The notes under the pieces: model-generated
What the model saw: only the letters and a program-made list of their open reading frames with translations
Databases searched by the model: none
What the model was told of the DNA's origin: nothing
Made by a program: the position numbers and the translations under genes
Part shown: piece after piece, positions 46,505 through 58,442 of the stretch
How positions within the stretch are numbered: the stretch's first letter is position 1
How the letters are laid out: each line of letters opens with the position of its first letter
Assembly (NCBI GenBank): GCA_002914845.1
Contig: JXTC01000099.1
Span: 369,729-433,728, forward strand
Source: Trema orientale
Lineage: Eukaryota; Streptophyta; Magnoliopsida; Rosales; Cannabaceae
Direction: 5' to 3'
DNA: 64,000 bases

Positions 46505-47667
46505 TAAGGGTTTATGGCACAAATAGTCCCTGAACTAGGGATGTAAATAGGACAGGGTGGAGCGGGGCTGGGGAATGGCTTCCCCGGCCCCATCCCTGAC
46601 CCCGGAGAATCCCCGGCGGGGGCAGAGAATCCCCAACGGGGTCAAGGCAGGGCGAGGAATCCCCGTCTGATAAACATAATAATTAAAAAAAAATGCACCT
46701 TAGTCACATCTTACTCCTAGAGATGAAATTTTATTTTATCTCTTCATTTAACATCATAGAGTGATTTCAAAAAAAAAATTATAGAGTTAAAATATATATA
46801 TATATATCATAGAGATAAAAGCTCTACTCCAATCTTATTAGAATAAAAAACACACAAAGTACCAAGAACAAAAAAAAAGTCTAAAAAATAGAAAAATACC
46901 ATAAATACTATAATGTAATTTGTGTTATGTTTTTATATATATATAATTTCATTTTTGTTATGTTTATATATACATATATATATATATATTTTTTAAAAAT
47001 AATGTAATAAGTATATCGGGGCGGGGAATGCCTCCCCCGGCCCCGCCCTGACCCCGAATCGGGTATGTAAATACATACTCGACCCCGGCCCCGTCCCTGA
47101 ATAGTTCCCCCCGAACCCGCCACATTAGGGGCGGGGCGCCAGCGGGCAAATTGACAACCCTATCCTGAACTATCCAATTTATGGCAATTTGGTCTTTAAA
47201 GTTTCAATTGTGGCAATTAAGCTCCTAAACTTACCGAGTTGTGGTAATTTAGTTCATAGACTGCCTAAAATTGCAATATGCTTTAAATTTCAAACCAAAA
47301 ACATGCATGGTGAGCACATTGTAGCATCTGAAAGAGTATTTAAAGGAAAATAAATTGATTAAAAGGATTTCGAGAGAATGAAAAATGTATTCTTTGTATT
47401 TTTTAAGATTCTTGGAGTTACAAATTTAGAGAAAATTTTTCTGTGATTGTTCATTTTCATACTTAAAATTCTCAAATTACCCTTCAAATGCACTTTCAGA
47501 TGTGCTACTTGTGTTTTTAGTCAAAAATTTAACAAACAGTTGCAATTTAGATAGTTCATTGATCAAATTAGAACAAATAAAAAAATTTAGGAGCTTAATT
47601 GCTGCAATTGAAACTTTGAGGACTAACATATTAGAAACTTGAAGGACCATTTGTGCTATTAGCCCTT
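46505..47667. mobile_element. MITE interrupted by a GC-rich hAT element
   Basis: The outer ends AAGGGTTTATGGCACAAATA and, inverted from the right, AAGGGCTAATAGCACAAATG are TIRs of an older element. The interior alternates TTTAGGAGCTTAATTGC-type motifs and their complements. It is cut at 46,535/47,163 by the hAT element annotated separately. TSD of the outer element is not clear. Confidence 0.55.
46536..47162. mobile_element. GC-rich non-autonomous hAT element, 627 bp
   Basis: It is flanked by CCCTGAAC (46,528-46,535) and TCCTGAAC (47,163-47,170), a 7-of-8 duplication, with TIRs TAGGGATGTAAAT and TAGGGTTGTCAAT. Two GC-rich arms (46,550-46,670 and 47,015-47,140), made of CCCCGGCCCC / GGGGCGGGG units, bracket an AT-rich centre with (TA)n. 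Arg/Gly-rich open frames within the arms are composition artefacts. Confidence 0.8.
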
Positions 47668-47999
47668 AAAATAATGAAAGTCTTATACTTTAATATTTGA
47701 GTATTTATAAGCGATGTCCTATTTTTGATCAATTTAAAAAATGATTGTTTTTTTACACCTATTTAATATATGGCTGTTTTATAATTTTATCTGATAAATG
47801 ACCGTTTTTAAGGTTAGTCTATTTAAAATAAATAAATCAATCAATTTTATACAAAACAAATCATTTTATTCTAAAAAAAATAAATCAATTTTATACAAAA
47901 TAAGAAGTTTTAAAACTCCAAAACAAATTTGGTAGTTTTATCCTATTTTTGTGACTTCAAAAATTACTTTGACAGTTTCATTTTTCTAACATTTCCTTA

Positions 48000-48800
48000 C
48001 ATGAATAAAATTAAAGGCTATACAACAAAATGTTGTTGACTTGGTGATAGAGTTCAACGATCGATAACTACATAGGATGGGTAGGTAACTAGGTTTTCAC
48101 TTTTAAACCTTCCCTCGTGAAAGTATGTTACTTTAATGGCTAATTGGTAGATATGATATCTTTGAACTATTTTGTCGTTCATATAAACGATAACAAACCT
48201 CACATAAATATAGTTCCTGACATAATTTAGTTCTCATATTTATGTTTCTCTTGGCCATAAACATACACCTAGTTCTGTGAGAGTTTCTAAGGAATTGAGC
48301 CAGCTCTACATATTTCCCTTCTAAAGCGGCCCATTTTCTCTCTCACATAGATGATGTCTTAATTAAGAGTAAGTTACATTACTTTGCTCGGATTTTCGAT
48401 GCATAAGAATCATTAAAAGTATAGCTTATCCTTTACCTTATAGGCATTATTATTTCATCATAGGAATGGATAGGACGATAACCCCAGTAGTGATCCAATT
48501 AAGCCTTTATAATTAAGTTGTTCCTTTGAACATAAATCTTGGGGATCTCCAGTCAACTAGATTGGATTTTTATTGTATCAACTAACTATTGCATGATCTT
48601 TAGTCTCATTTCTCTTGATAATTTATCAACTAACTCTCTGTTTATCCCTTTATTTAGTGGATCTACAATATTATCTTTTGACTTCACATAGTCAATGGAG
48701 ATAACTCCAGTTGGGAATAGTGTCTAATTATATTATGCCTATGATATATATGTCTAAACTTGTCATTTTATATGTTGTGTGGCTTTCTTGCTGGTAATTC
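48000..48800 (-). pseudogene. Ty1-copia relic: RNase H C-terminus
   Basis: Minus-strand reading gives NDKFRHIYHRHNI, then after a frameshift IDYVKSKDNIVDPLNKGINR and ELVDKLSREMRLKIMQ-stop (about 48,760-48,595). This is the standard end of copia pol (normally HI--RHN-VRQ...DYVKSKDN-ADPLTKGL). Sequence from about 48,590 down to 48,000 would be the 3' non-coding region and LTR. It is inactive. Confidence 0.8.
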
Positions 48801-50200
48801 TGAAAAATGATTTTACAAAAAATGATTACCATGGTTTGTATACAAATTAAGAACGCAGTGGAATTGGTATTTTAATTTTTTTTTTCGAAACTTTAAAAAA
48901 CAATAACACAAGATCGGTGATCTAACATAAATCAACTGGTTTAGATAAAAACGGGAAGTGCTTCACAACCATTAAGCCTTCTGTCGATGCTCTAGAGCCC
49001 GTTGAATAGTCCAGTATATGAATATCTTCTTAATTCCAAAGCGGTACGATCCAGAATACGTTCTTCCTTCTCCTTGATTGCATGTCTACGACCTTAGGTG
49101 AATGAGCTCGGAATTGCTCTCAAGATGGCTCGATTATCTCTTGCTATCTCTCTTTTTCTCTGTTTCACATTTTTCACTGCTATAGTAGTTGTAGTAGACT
49201 GTAGACTAATACTGAGGCTTATGAGAATTTTTCTCTCTAATATTAGAGAAGTATAAATCCCATTAGGCCCAACTAAGCACTCACCTAATTACGAGCAATG
49301 TTTTAGCCAAATAGGAGACCTTATAGATCTAAATAGTCTAAGCTCTAATGTGCTAATTACCCATAGTCATAATTAACTCTTAATTATGATGGGGCTTTGT
49401 CCATTAATATTAGGATACTCCATTATAGGACTAATATTACTCTTAGACTAAATTTTATATATTTTCTGTGAAGTTGATTAACACTTTAATTAACTTGTTT
49501 CTTTTAGTACATACTATACCTGTAAATATATCCATGACGCAATACCATACTAGTGAGATAAAATTACCTTATTACCCCTCTAGTACATATTTACCCTTGA
49601 GTCATCATTTTTCATCTAATGTATAATAAGTGACTATAGTGCTTGTATTTGCCCAGACAAAGACAGTTAAATTTACAAAGTGAATATCGGATGCCTGTTT
49701 TTTATTATTCAAGTCCTTAAAAAACCTCAAAGTGATATTATATTCACGATATCCAAAATTATGAAGAGTATTCTCATCAATTCACAAATCTTATTTTCCA
49801 AGATCCCAAACTTCAAACCAAAGAATCAAAACTAGTCCTTTAATAAGTCAGAAAAATAAAACTCATAAAAATAAGCCCAAAAATCACTAAGATTAAGATA
49901 CCCTCGTAATAGTGCTAGATTAATGAACAATAGAATATTGAGTTACGACACTTAATCTCAAATTATATTTTTACCTGGTCAAGTTTAATACACTTATAAC
50001 TCACTAGTATTTATATCCGAAGTCAGACACTTCAATGATTGAAGATTTCATCAATCCCAATGAAATATGTAATATTATATTCTATAACAAAATAAAGCAT
50101 GAATGTGAATGTGAACTTTTAATTTAGATATAATAAAATAAAGAATTTAGTCTGTGAACACATCACATAAACAATTCTTTATTAATCATTATTATTCAAA
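48801..50200. repeat. LTR-derived spacer between SEC11 units
   Basis: 49,920-50,060 shares CTTCAATGATT, ACCTGGTCAAGTTTAATACA and ACTAGT-type blocks with the copia LTR at the window start, in the same orientation. 48,850-49,700 has LTR-like composition (pyrimidine-rich 49,130-49,190, AGGCCCAACTAAGC at 49,260-49,280) without confirmed ends. No gene is seen. Confidence 0.45.
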
Positions 50201-50447
50201 AATATATATCATTCACATTCTTCAAGGAGTTACCATAAGAATAAGAAAGTTGAAAGCAAAAATATTGTACTATTGGAGTATATTCATATGTTGGATTGGA
50301 GAGGTAAAATTTTTTAAATCAATTGTCACCATGTCAATTACTTTATAATGTTCTCCTTTATAAAGATTTTGTGATGTAGTACAATATTTATCTGGTGTCG
50401 TTAGCCTCTTTCCTTGTTTCAAGAGAAAAGGAGTAGAGTCCTAAATC

Positions 50448-53400
50448 CTAATCCTTTGAGGTAATGACCAGCAATCCCAAAGCTCCCATAATTATGTACT
50501 GCAAAGTAAAAAATGACAGGTGAATACGAGATGCACAACAAGGAACAATTGTAGCTTCACTAAATCCTGAGCTTGTAGGAATCTCGTTTCTAATGCAATA
50601 AAGAAAACAAGAAAGAATAAAAATGAAAAAATAAGTCAAGACATTTGTTAATCGCCTAAGTTCCAATGAAAACTTACCTTGATTATAGGCTTTTCTGTCA
50701 TAATTATCGTCATCCAGCCAACATAAGGCAAGAACCTGTAGAGTGTGAGCAACCGATGTTAGGAGTTGTAATAAAGAAGTAACGATTTAACAATCCAAAA
50801 GTTCACATGGAGCTCCACTTCTAGGAAATAATCTATTGTAGCTTGACCTATAAATCTATTATTATAATATACCCCATAAAATTTATTTATAGCACACACT
50901 TTTTCTCCGCTTTTCAAGTGATCAGGGTCTTTTCAAATTAATTTGTAGATTTTAGTGAGTACATCTATAAGCTTCACCTTGTAGACACATATATATACAT
51001 CTACACATCATGTCTGAATCATAATTCTGTATCGAATTTCTTTGCTTACCCAACAGCTCTTCCCATGATATGGTGTCGTTGTAACCATTTCTGGCCCTGA
51101 GCATACAACATCCTGTCGTCTATTTCATTATTGTCTCCTGAAAATCGTAGCAAATATGAGGTGAGGATTAAATAGTCCCGAGCAGGCAGTAATTGGCCAA
51201 TTTCTAAAACAAGACAATCGGCAAGATCTACCAAATAAAATACATAAAAGTTTAAACATATTTGGACTCCACAACCCATGTTCTACATTGTAAGTTTTAT
51301 GCCATCCTGAATGACCTCATATTTTCTCCCTTTTATTGTTTACCAATAAAAGCCTTCGGACAAGTGTACTGGCATTGCAAAGGTTTTTTTTTTTCATTTA
51401 TTTATTTTATTTATTTTTAACGTGATGTTGTCAATGTGTATCTAGAGATGGAGGAAACAATACCTTTTGTGAGGACATTGACTTCTCCAGTATCTGGTCG
51501 CTCATGAACCTGCCAAAGAGGATAAGAGAGGTTCTGATTAGTCATTAAAAACACAAGTTCCATAACATGGTCTTAGGAGCAAGAAGTATTTTACTTGTTA
51601 AAAACACAGATCAGCAGTAAAGAAGTTAATAGAGTCCTTCCATTTGATCTGTTTTTTCAGTGGATTTCAGACCATTCTTCACACAACACTGCAATATCAC
51701 TCGATAATATTTATGGCATGGGCAGATGAAAAAGGAAGCATGCAAAATTACGGATGTATACCAAAATTCCTTGAAACTTAAAAAAGGGAGGTTATTTGAA
51801 TTGAATCCTTTCACACTGCCCAAGTTATTGAAGTCTATATATTTCAGTAACTCTCCTACTGCTCAAGTTAGCGGAGTCTATGCATTTCAAAAGCTATGCT
51901 AAAGCTCTACCTTCTGGAATCTATACATTAGAAAAGCTCTCCTACTGCCCAGTGAGTGGAGTTTATACATTATTCATTAGTAACAAACACAGGACCAAGT
52001 ACATATCCTTCATAAGTAGGACGCATCCAAAATTGTCTATCTATATTGAAGCAGAAATTGATACTGGAAAGTCTAGATCGTTAGAATTCTTACCTTAATC
52101 ACTCGATGAACAATTGGAATAGGGCGTCCCTTGAAAACATACAGAAGATATATCAGCAAACATGAAAAAGAAACAGAGAGATAGGCTACTAGCAAGCAAG
52201 ATACAAACAAAGGCTAAGATTGAGAAACAATACAATTAGGAACATAACATAAGTAATGCTAAAGAGTGAGTTGTGACCCTCAACAAATCCCATAAATTTC
52301 AGAAGGAAAAAAAATTGATTTAACTTATTGAATTCCATCTAAGTTATTAGTATGGTTATTAAAGCTGACTGTAATAGCTAAAAAGGAAAGTACTATAAAG
52401 GATTGTAGCCATATCTTCTCCATAATAAATAGTCCACCTTACAGTGAGGAATCAGAGGACTTGGTGGAACACACACATACACACAAAAAAAAAAAAAAAA
52501 AAAAAGTACGATCAGTTCACTTCCAAAAGAAGGAAACTGGCCAAGTTTGCAGAAAGTTAAGTAACAAGATCTTGCTACAAGGCAAAACAAACTGAAGAAT
52601 AAAACAATCAAGTCAAAAGGGAAAATAGCATAAAGAGCAACTTACATCTATATTAAACACGACAATTTCTCCTGCACGTATGGGATCTTTGCTCATACTC
52701 AAGAACAGAATGTCACCCTGCAAATGCGAAGGAATTGAAAATGTCTGATCTATAAAAAACCAAATCGTAAAGAGAAATAGAAAAAAAAAAAAAAAAAAAA
52801 AAAAAAAACAACAACAATACATATTCGACGTACATTATACTAGCACCAAATTCCACAGGGGAAACAAATAGCTAAGAGAACTACAAAATAACGAGGTACT
52901 TTAATATACATAATCATAATAACGAAACTAAAGGGTCTTTCAAAGAGAGAGGTCCAATAGCTAATTCATTTACTTAAAATTGCAACCACAACGATTGGAT
53001 GCCTTGCATAATTAGCTCAAATCAATATCCATTTAAAGTCCATTCATGAATCTTTTCATTTGTTCATAAGATAAGAGTCTAGAACCCGATCTTGTTTTGG
53101 CTCGATACGAGCTTCTTATAGTAGGCAAAAACACCAAGCATAGACATTCTTTGTTCACTATAAACTAAACCAATCTCACAATGCTTTTGACCACATATAA
53201 CTTGGATCCCAGAAAAGGAAAAAAAAAAATCAATCTTTTGGGTGCAACAAATCAGCGAACAACAATGTGATTATCCAAGAAAACAACGAATGAAAAAAAC
53301 TCACCCTCGCAAACCCAGGTTCCATACTTTCGGAAAGAACAACCACCACAGGAGATTCACTACCAGTCATACACATTAACCCTTTCCAGATTACCAATGC

Positions 53401-53657
53401 GGACGATACAATCAAGCCTAGAAAACCAGATTCAAACAAGAAAAAAATCCAATTTTAACAAAAGGGTATCTACAATTTTTCTGGCTCAGTTAGAACAAAT
53501 GGCCATAACCCAAAACAAAAAAGGAAAAAGAAAAAGAAAAAAAAGGGGTTTGGAGTAATGGGTTGGGATTGTACGGACCTAGAGTGATGACCTGAGAGAG
53601 GGTTTGTCTGATCTGGATGGACTTGATGGAGTTGAGAGTCTCTGAGAACCAACCCAT
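50448..53657 (-). CDS. SEC11: Signal peptidase complex catalytic subunit SEC11, copy 2, 180 aa
   Basis: Minus-strand exons 53,657-53,579, 53,417-53,305, 52,717-52,646, 52,129-52,094, 51,509-51,464, 51,137-51,050, 50,735-50,678 and 50,498-50,448 have exactly the same lengths and phases as copy 1 and give 180 residues. The catalytic Ser57 (SESMEPGF), His96 (PIVHRVIK) and Asp cluster (GDNNEIDD) are present. It starts [20 protein letters not shown]. Where copy 1 differs (Arg6, Pro18, Glu100, Asp/Arg near 120-134), copy 2 more often has the residue found in other plant SEC11 proteins (for example Glu in TEKPIIK), so copy 2 may be the more conserved copy. All splice sites are GT-AG. Role: ER signal-peptide cleavage. 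Confidence 0.94.
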
Positions 53658-53902
53658 TTTCTCTGTTATGAAATTGACGAAGGAATCGTCCTTGGAATTT
53701 CAAAGTCTCAGCCCCAAAAAATAAAAAAACAAAAGGGGTCTGATACGGTGGTGGCAATGGCTGTGCAAAGTGACCTTTCCGACGTTTGACTGAGAAGTAG
53801 TAACTGTCTGTTTTATGGTTCTTGCTGGAGCTGTTTTCACTTTTTAGTGTTTGGATTGGAAGAAAATGCTTAAACGTGGCACATCAAATGTTTAAACGAC
53901 AT

Positions 53903-54043
53903 GTGGATTTTGGTGGGCCCCAGGAAAATTGAACGAAAATTAATCACATATTGTCTTTATTACGATTTAAGAGCTTTAATATATATATATATACATAGAG
54001 AGAGAGAGAGAGTGGATTTTGGTGGGCCCCAGGAAAATTGAAN
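53903..54043. other. 31-bp exact repeat ending at an N: probable assembly join
   Basis: The 31 bases beginning GTGGATTTTGGTGGGCCCCA occur at 53,903-53,933 and identically at 54,012-54,042. The second copy stops precisely at a single N (54,043), after which unrelated AT-rich sequence starts. A (TA)n and (GA)n tract lies between. This looks like an unresolved contig end more than biology. Confidence 0.7.
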
Positions 54044-54284
54044 ATCATTAAAATGCGTGTAATAATAAATTTATTATTTAAATTAAGGTACTACTAAGTT
54101 GACTTTCTAAAAAATTTTATAATATTAATGTCAATTAATTACAATAGATTTTATTGCCCAATTACCAATTTAATTAAAGCCGTTAGATTTTCATCTAGCA
54201 GCTAAAAAAACAGTAACCATCGATGGGTAAATATAGCAGTAACCATATTAATTGAAAGAGCTTAAATACCTAAGAAAAATAATA

Positions 54285-54458
54285 ATGCTATGAGACATTA
54301 TACGATGTCCAACACCACATGATGTGTTAATCTGTTAGTGGCTAATTATAATTACACATTATATATAATTTACGTGGAACTCAGTATATTAATTAGAATC
54401 AACCAGTCACATACTAACACGTCATTGTGGTGTTAGACACCAATGATGCCTCATAATA
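54285..54458. mobile_element. Fold-back MITE in duplication unit 2
   Basis: The ends ATGCTATGAGACATTATACG...CCAACACCACATGATGTGTTA and TAACACGTCATTGTGGTGTT...GATGCCTCATAATAT are long imperfect inverted repeats (about 45 bp) around a short AT-rich centre. It is missing from the matching place in unit 1 (about 41,900), so it probably arrived after duplication. Confidence 0.65.
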
Positions 54459-54869
54459 TTGTCCTAAGAAAAAATATTTATTAAAATTTTAGGATTTGTT
54501 TTACGTCCTATTCTTGAGTTATGTAGAATGTTTCAATATGTTTTCTATGTTATTAAAAGTTTCATCTGCATCTCTTAAATTACTAAAATTAACTAATTAA
54601 GTTTAGACAAACAGATGACAAATAACAAGTGTCATAATTTTAGAATGTTTGTTTAAAATCAATAAAGTATTAAGTATTTGGAAGTCACTTAGTAAAATGA
54701 CTGATGTCATTCTTCGTTTGTTTAATATAATGACCATTTTAGTGGTTTATAGGCAAAGTTTGAAACGTTTTAATAATTAGAGGGGCGTATGAAAACACTC
54801 TACATAATTCCGACATTAAACATTAAAAAGTTCTAAGATTTAAAAACTCAAACATGAAATACCTTAAAA

Positions 54870-54961
54870 AAATAATAATAATAATTATTATAATAATAAT
54901 AATAGCTCCAAGCTGAACAAAGAGACACCAATAAGAATGAAAAAAAAAAACCAAAATAGAG

Positions 54962-55000
<39 letters not shown>

Positions 55001-55012
55001 GTAATAATAATA
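54870..55012. repeat. (AAT)n microsatellite
   Basis: Two AAT/ATA tracts (54,873-54,905 and 54,962-55,012), the second interrupted once by GTA. It is the counterpart of 42,740-42,777 in unit 1. Confidence 0.9.
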
Positions 55013-55607
55013 AAAAAAGTGTTTCTTGTGTGTAATTTTTTCTTTTTACAAAAGTAGTTTAAGAAAAGTCTTGAAAGGCAGCATCAAATGAGATTTGGTA
55101 TAAAGCATGTTAACATATTATGTAACTTTTGTCCATTATATTCTCTCTTTTTTTTTTTTCCAGAGAATATTCAGTCTCTCATTTCACATAGTATTCCTTA
55201 CCATTATGTTCAATTTTCACAATGAAACTTAGTTATGATAATTTCAAAGGTGAATATTGAAATTAGTTTGTCAAGAACAATTTGAATCCATTTGTTCAAA
55301 TTTTAGATGAGTTATGCTTTAAAATAATTGGTCACTTAAAATAATGAAGTCTTATGCTTTAATATTTTATAGTAAAATTGTACACGGTAAAGAAAGAATA
55401 ATTACAATTTTCATTCAACTATATTTGCTGCGATCAATTTCTGTAAAAGAATGAATTGGAGATGGGGCAAAAATAGGAACCCAATTGCCACCATTTCAAA
55501 TTCTTTCTAATGTCCTCTATAAAGATTATGTGATGTACATTTTTTATCAGCCTAGCTCATATTGCTAACCTCTTTTAGTGATTTAAATTTAAAAGGTACT
55601 CCTAATC

Positions 55608-58400
55608 CTAATCCTGTGAGGTAATGAGTCTAATGACCGGCAATCCCAAAGCTCCCATAATTATGTATTGCAACAACAAAAGGAGAGGTTAACATTGATC
55701 TTACATAAGCTTATCCAGTGTTGCAAAGAACAGTCTTTAAACTTTGCCAAGTACTTAAGCCGGTAGGAAAATTTGTGAGCAATCTACGGTTTCAATGAGA
55801 AGTAACCTTATAATTGGCTTTTCTGCCATGATTATTGTCATCCATCCAACATAAGGCAGTAACCTGCAGAGTAGAGATTGACTAGTTACTGAAAAAAAGA
55901 GCGAGCATAGTTCACAGTTGCAAACTTCACTCAAAAGAGATCGACTTCTTGAAAATATAATTTATTGTCAAGGTGGACTTCATCCTTTTGATCTTAGATT
56001 TGCATAACTAGAGTGATACTTGAAGTACTCTATCAAAATCATTTTTTTTTTATGATATAGTTACAAATTTAATTGTAGGTTTCAGCCTCACTCACATGTA
56101 GACATATCTTACATTCGAAGTTCTTGGCTTACCCAGGAGCTCTTCCCATATTAATATTGTGGTGTCGCTGCAACCATTCCTGGCCCGGAGCATACAACAT
56201 CTTGTCATCGATTTTGTTATTGTCTCCTGGAAAAATTAAAAAAAAAAAAAAACATGAGAAGAGGAGTATAGAGACTTGAGCAGGCAGTAATTGACTAAGT
56301 TCTAAGCAAGAACCATATAAGACTATGTATGAGATTCACCAATACTATATAGAAAAGTTCAAATGTAGTTTAACTCCACAAACATGTTCTGAACTATTAA
56401 GTTCTAAACCATTGTTTATGTCTTCTTCCTCTTAGTCTTTTTTAATCAAAGTTTTCTGTCAAGAGTGACAGCATCACAGAGATTAAAAGGGCTATCATCG
56501 CGCAAAGTATCTAGAGGTCAAAGAAGTAGAAACTTTTGTGAGGCCATCAACTTCTTCAGTATCTAATTGCTCATGAACCTGCCAAAGAGGATGATAACAA
56601 AGGAAATGATTAGTCATTCATGTGCAAGATGAATAAGCATTTTACTAAAACCACAAATCAACTGAAAATAGTTACTGAGAATCCTTTGATTATGACATTG
56701 TTCCTGGCATAATATTACAGCCTGCGCAAATGAAGATGAAGATGAAGCACGCAGATTATATAAGCCTAGTTGAACAATATTAGTAGTCTTTGTTGTCTAC
56801 ATTAAGCCAGAAATTGGGAACTTTAGACCCTTGGAGTTCTTACCTTAATTATGCGATGAACAATTGGAATAGAACGTCCCTAAATAACATACAGAAGATA
56901 CATTAGTTAGAACCAGGAAAAAGAAGCACAAACATAGGTCACTAGTATGCAAAATAATATTACAATAGGCACATATCATATACATATGGGAAAGAGTGAC
57001 CTTCAACAAATCTCACATATATTCAAAGAAGACCTTCTTGGTTTTACTTATTGGCATCCATCTAAGTTATTAACGTCTATTAAGGCTGAGTTTCATAGCT
57101 AAAACAGATGATCACATACCTTCTCCATAAAGAAAGTAGACTTTACATAGAGGAAACAGAGATGACCAAGGACATAAAATGATAGTCTCAAAGAATGAGA
57201 CGTATTCGCTTCCAAAGACGAAAGAAAAACTTGCGCAATCTTGAATAAAGTTAAGTAACACAATCTTGTAACAATTCGAAACAAACTGAAGACTAAAAGG
57301 AGCTTACATCTACATCAAACACGATAATATCTCCTGCACGAATGGGATCATTGCTCTTACGAAACAACAGAATGTCACTTACCCTGCAAGTGAATTAAAA
57401 TTATGTGTACACAAACCCAATTATAAAGAGAAAAGGTAAAGAGCATGAAACAATGAGGTGCTTTGAAAATATTGAACTACCATATATACTAACCAAATTG
57501 TATACGTACACTATAGTAGAATCAAATGCCACAGGTGGAAAAAGCAAAGAGAACTATAATGAAAATACAATATCATAATAATGAGGTAAAAAGGTTTTCA
57601 AAGAATGAAAGTCCAATAATTGATTTCTTAACTTAAAAATTTGCAATTATAGAGATGGAAGGCCTAGCTTGTAATTTGTAAAACTCCATAGCACAATAAT
57701 TAGCTGAGCTCAAATCCTCATCTGTTCATAGTGTATTCACGAATTTTTTGCACACGAAGTATAGAGAATTATAATGCATTACAAACTAAAGTTACTAAAC
57801 TATGATATCAGTATCACAAGGTGGAAAAATTTCTACTGCTTTGAAAATTACATGACTTTGATCCTACAAAAATAAAATAAAATCAAGCACATAGGGTCAA
57901 TAATATAAGAGAAAAACAAATCTTTTACCTAAGAAATCAACTAATACAAACCCACCTCTGCAATGCCAGAGAGAACCACCACCAGGGGAGATTCAAGTCC
58001 AGTCAAACACTGTAACCATTTCCGGATTATCAATACCGACGATGAGATAATCAAGCCTAAAAGTCATATTCAAACAGTAAAAAAATTCAGTTTTAACAAA
58101 AGGGTGTCTGCTATATGGACTACAATAAGTGCAAACGGTCATACCAAAAAAAAAGAATTTTACATTTATTATACTTACACAGTAAGAATCGGTTAGCAAC
58201 ACCCAGGAAAGCGGGAAAAAAATATGAATTGCTTAAACCGTATTAAGGAGATATCAACCTGATATATATTGAATAACTGAGATTTATTTTTTTCTCTTTT
58301 GAAAGAAAAAATAATTATTTGTATTGTATATATTAGAAATAGGAAACATAAGTTGTTGGGACTTGGACTTAGTGTGTATCCGGAATTTTTATTAAAAAAA

Positions 58401-58442
<42 letters not shown>

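Larger units (their letters stand above)
50205..55370. repeat. Tandem segmental duplication, unit 2
   Basis: Partner of 34,120-43,880. Introns and promoter of SEC11 align with few small indels. The unit lacks the 3.9-kb nested retroelement block and carries its own MITE (54,285-54,458) and a larger AAT microsatellite. Its end runs into the third unit (SEC11 copy 3) at about 55,400. Confidence 0.8.

Noticed and set aside
46908..47149. Gly/Arg-rich frames near 47 kb resembling RGG proteins
   Set aside because: They arise from GGGGCGGGG arms of the hAT element and extend into (TA)n sequence.
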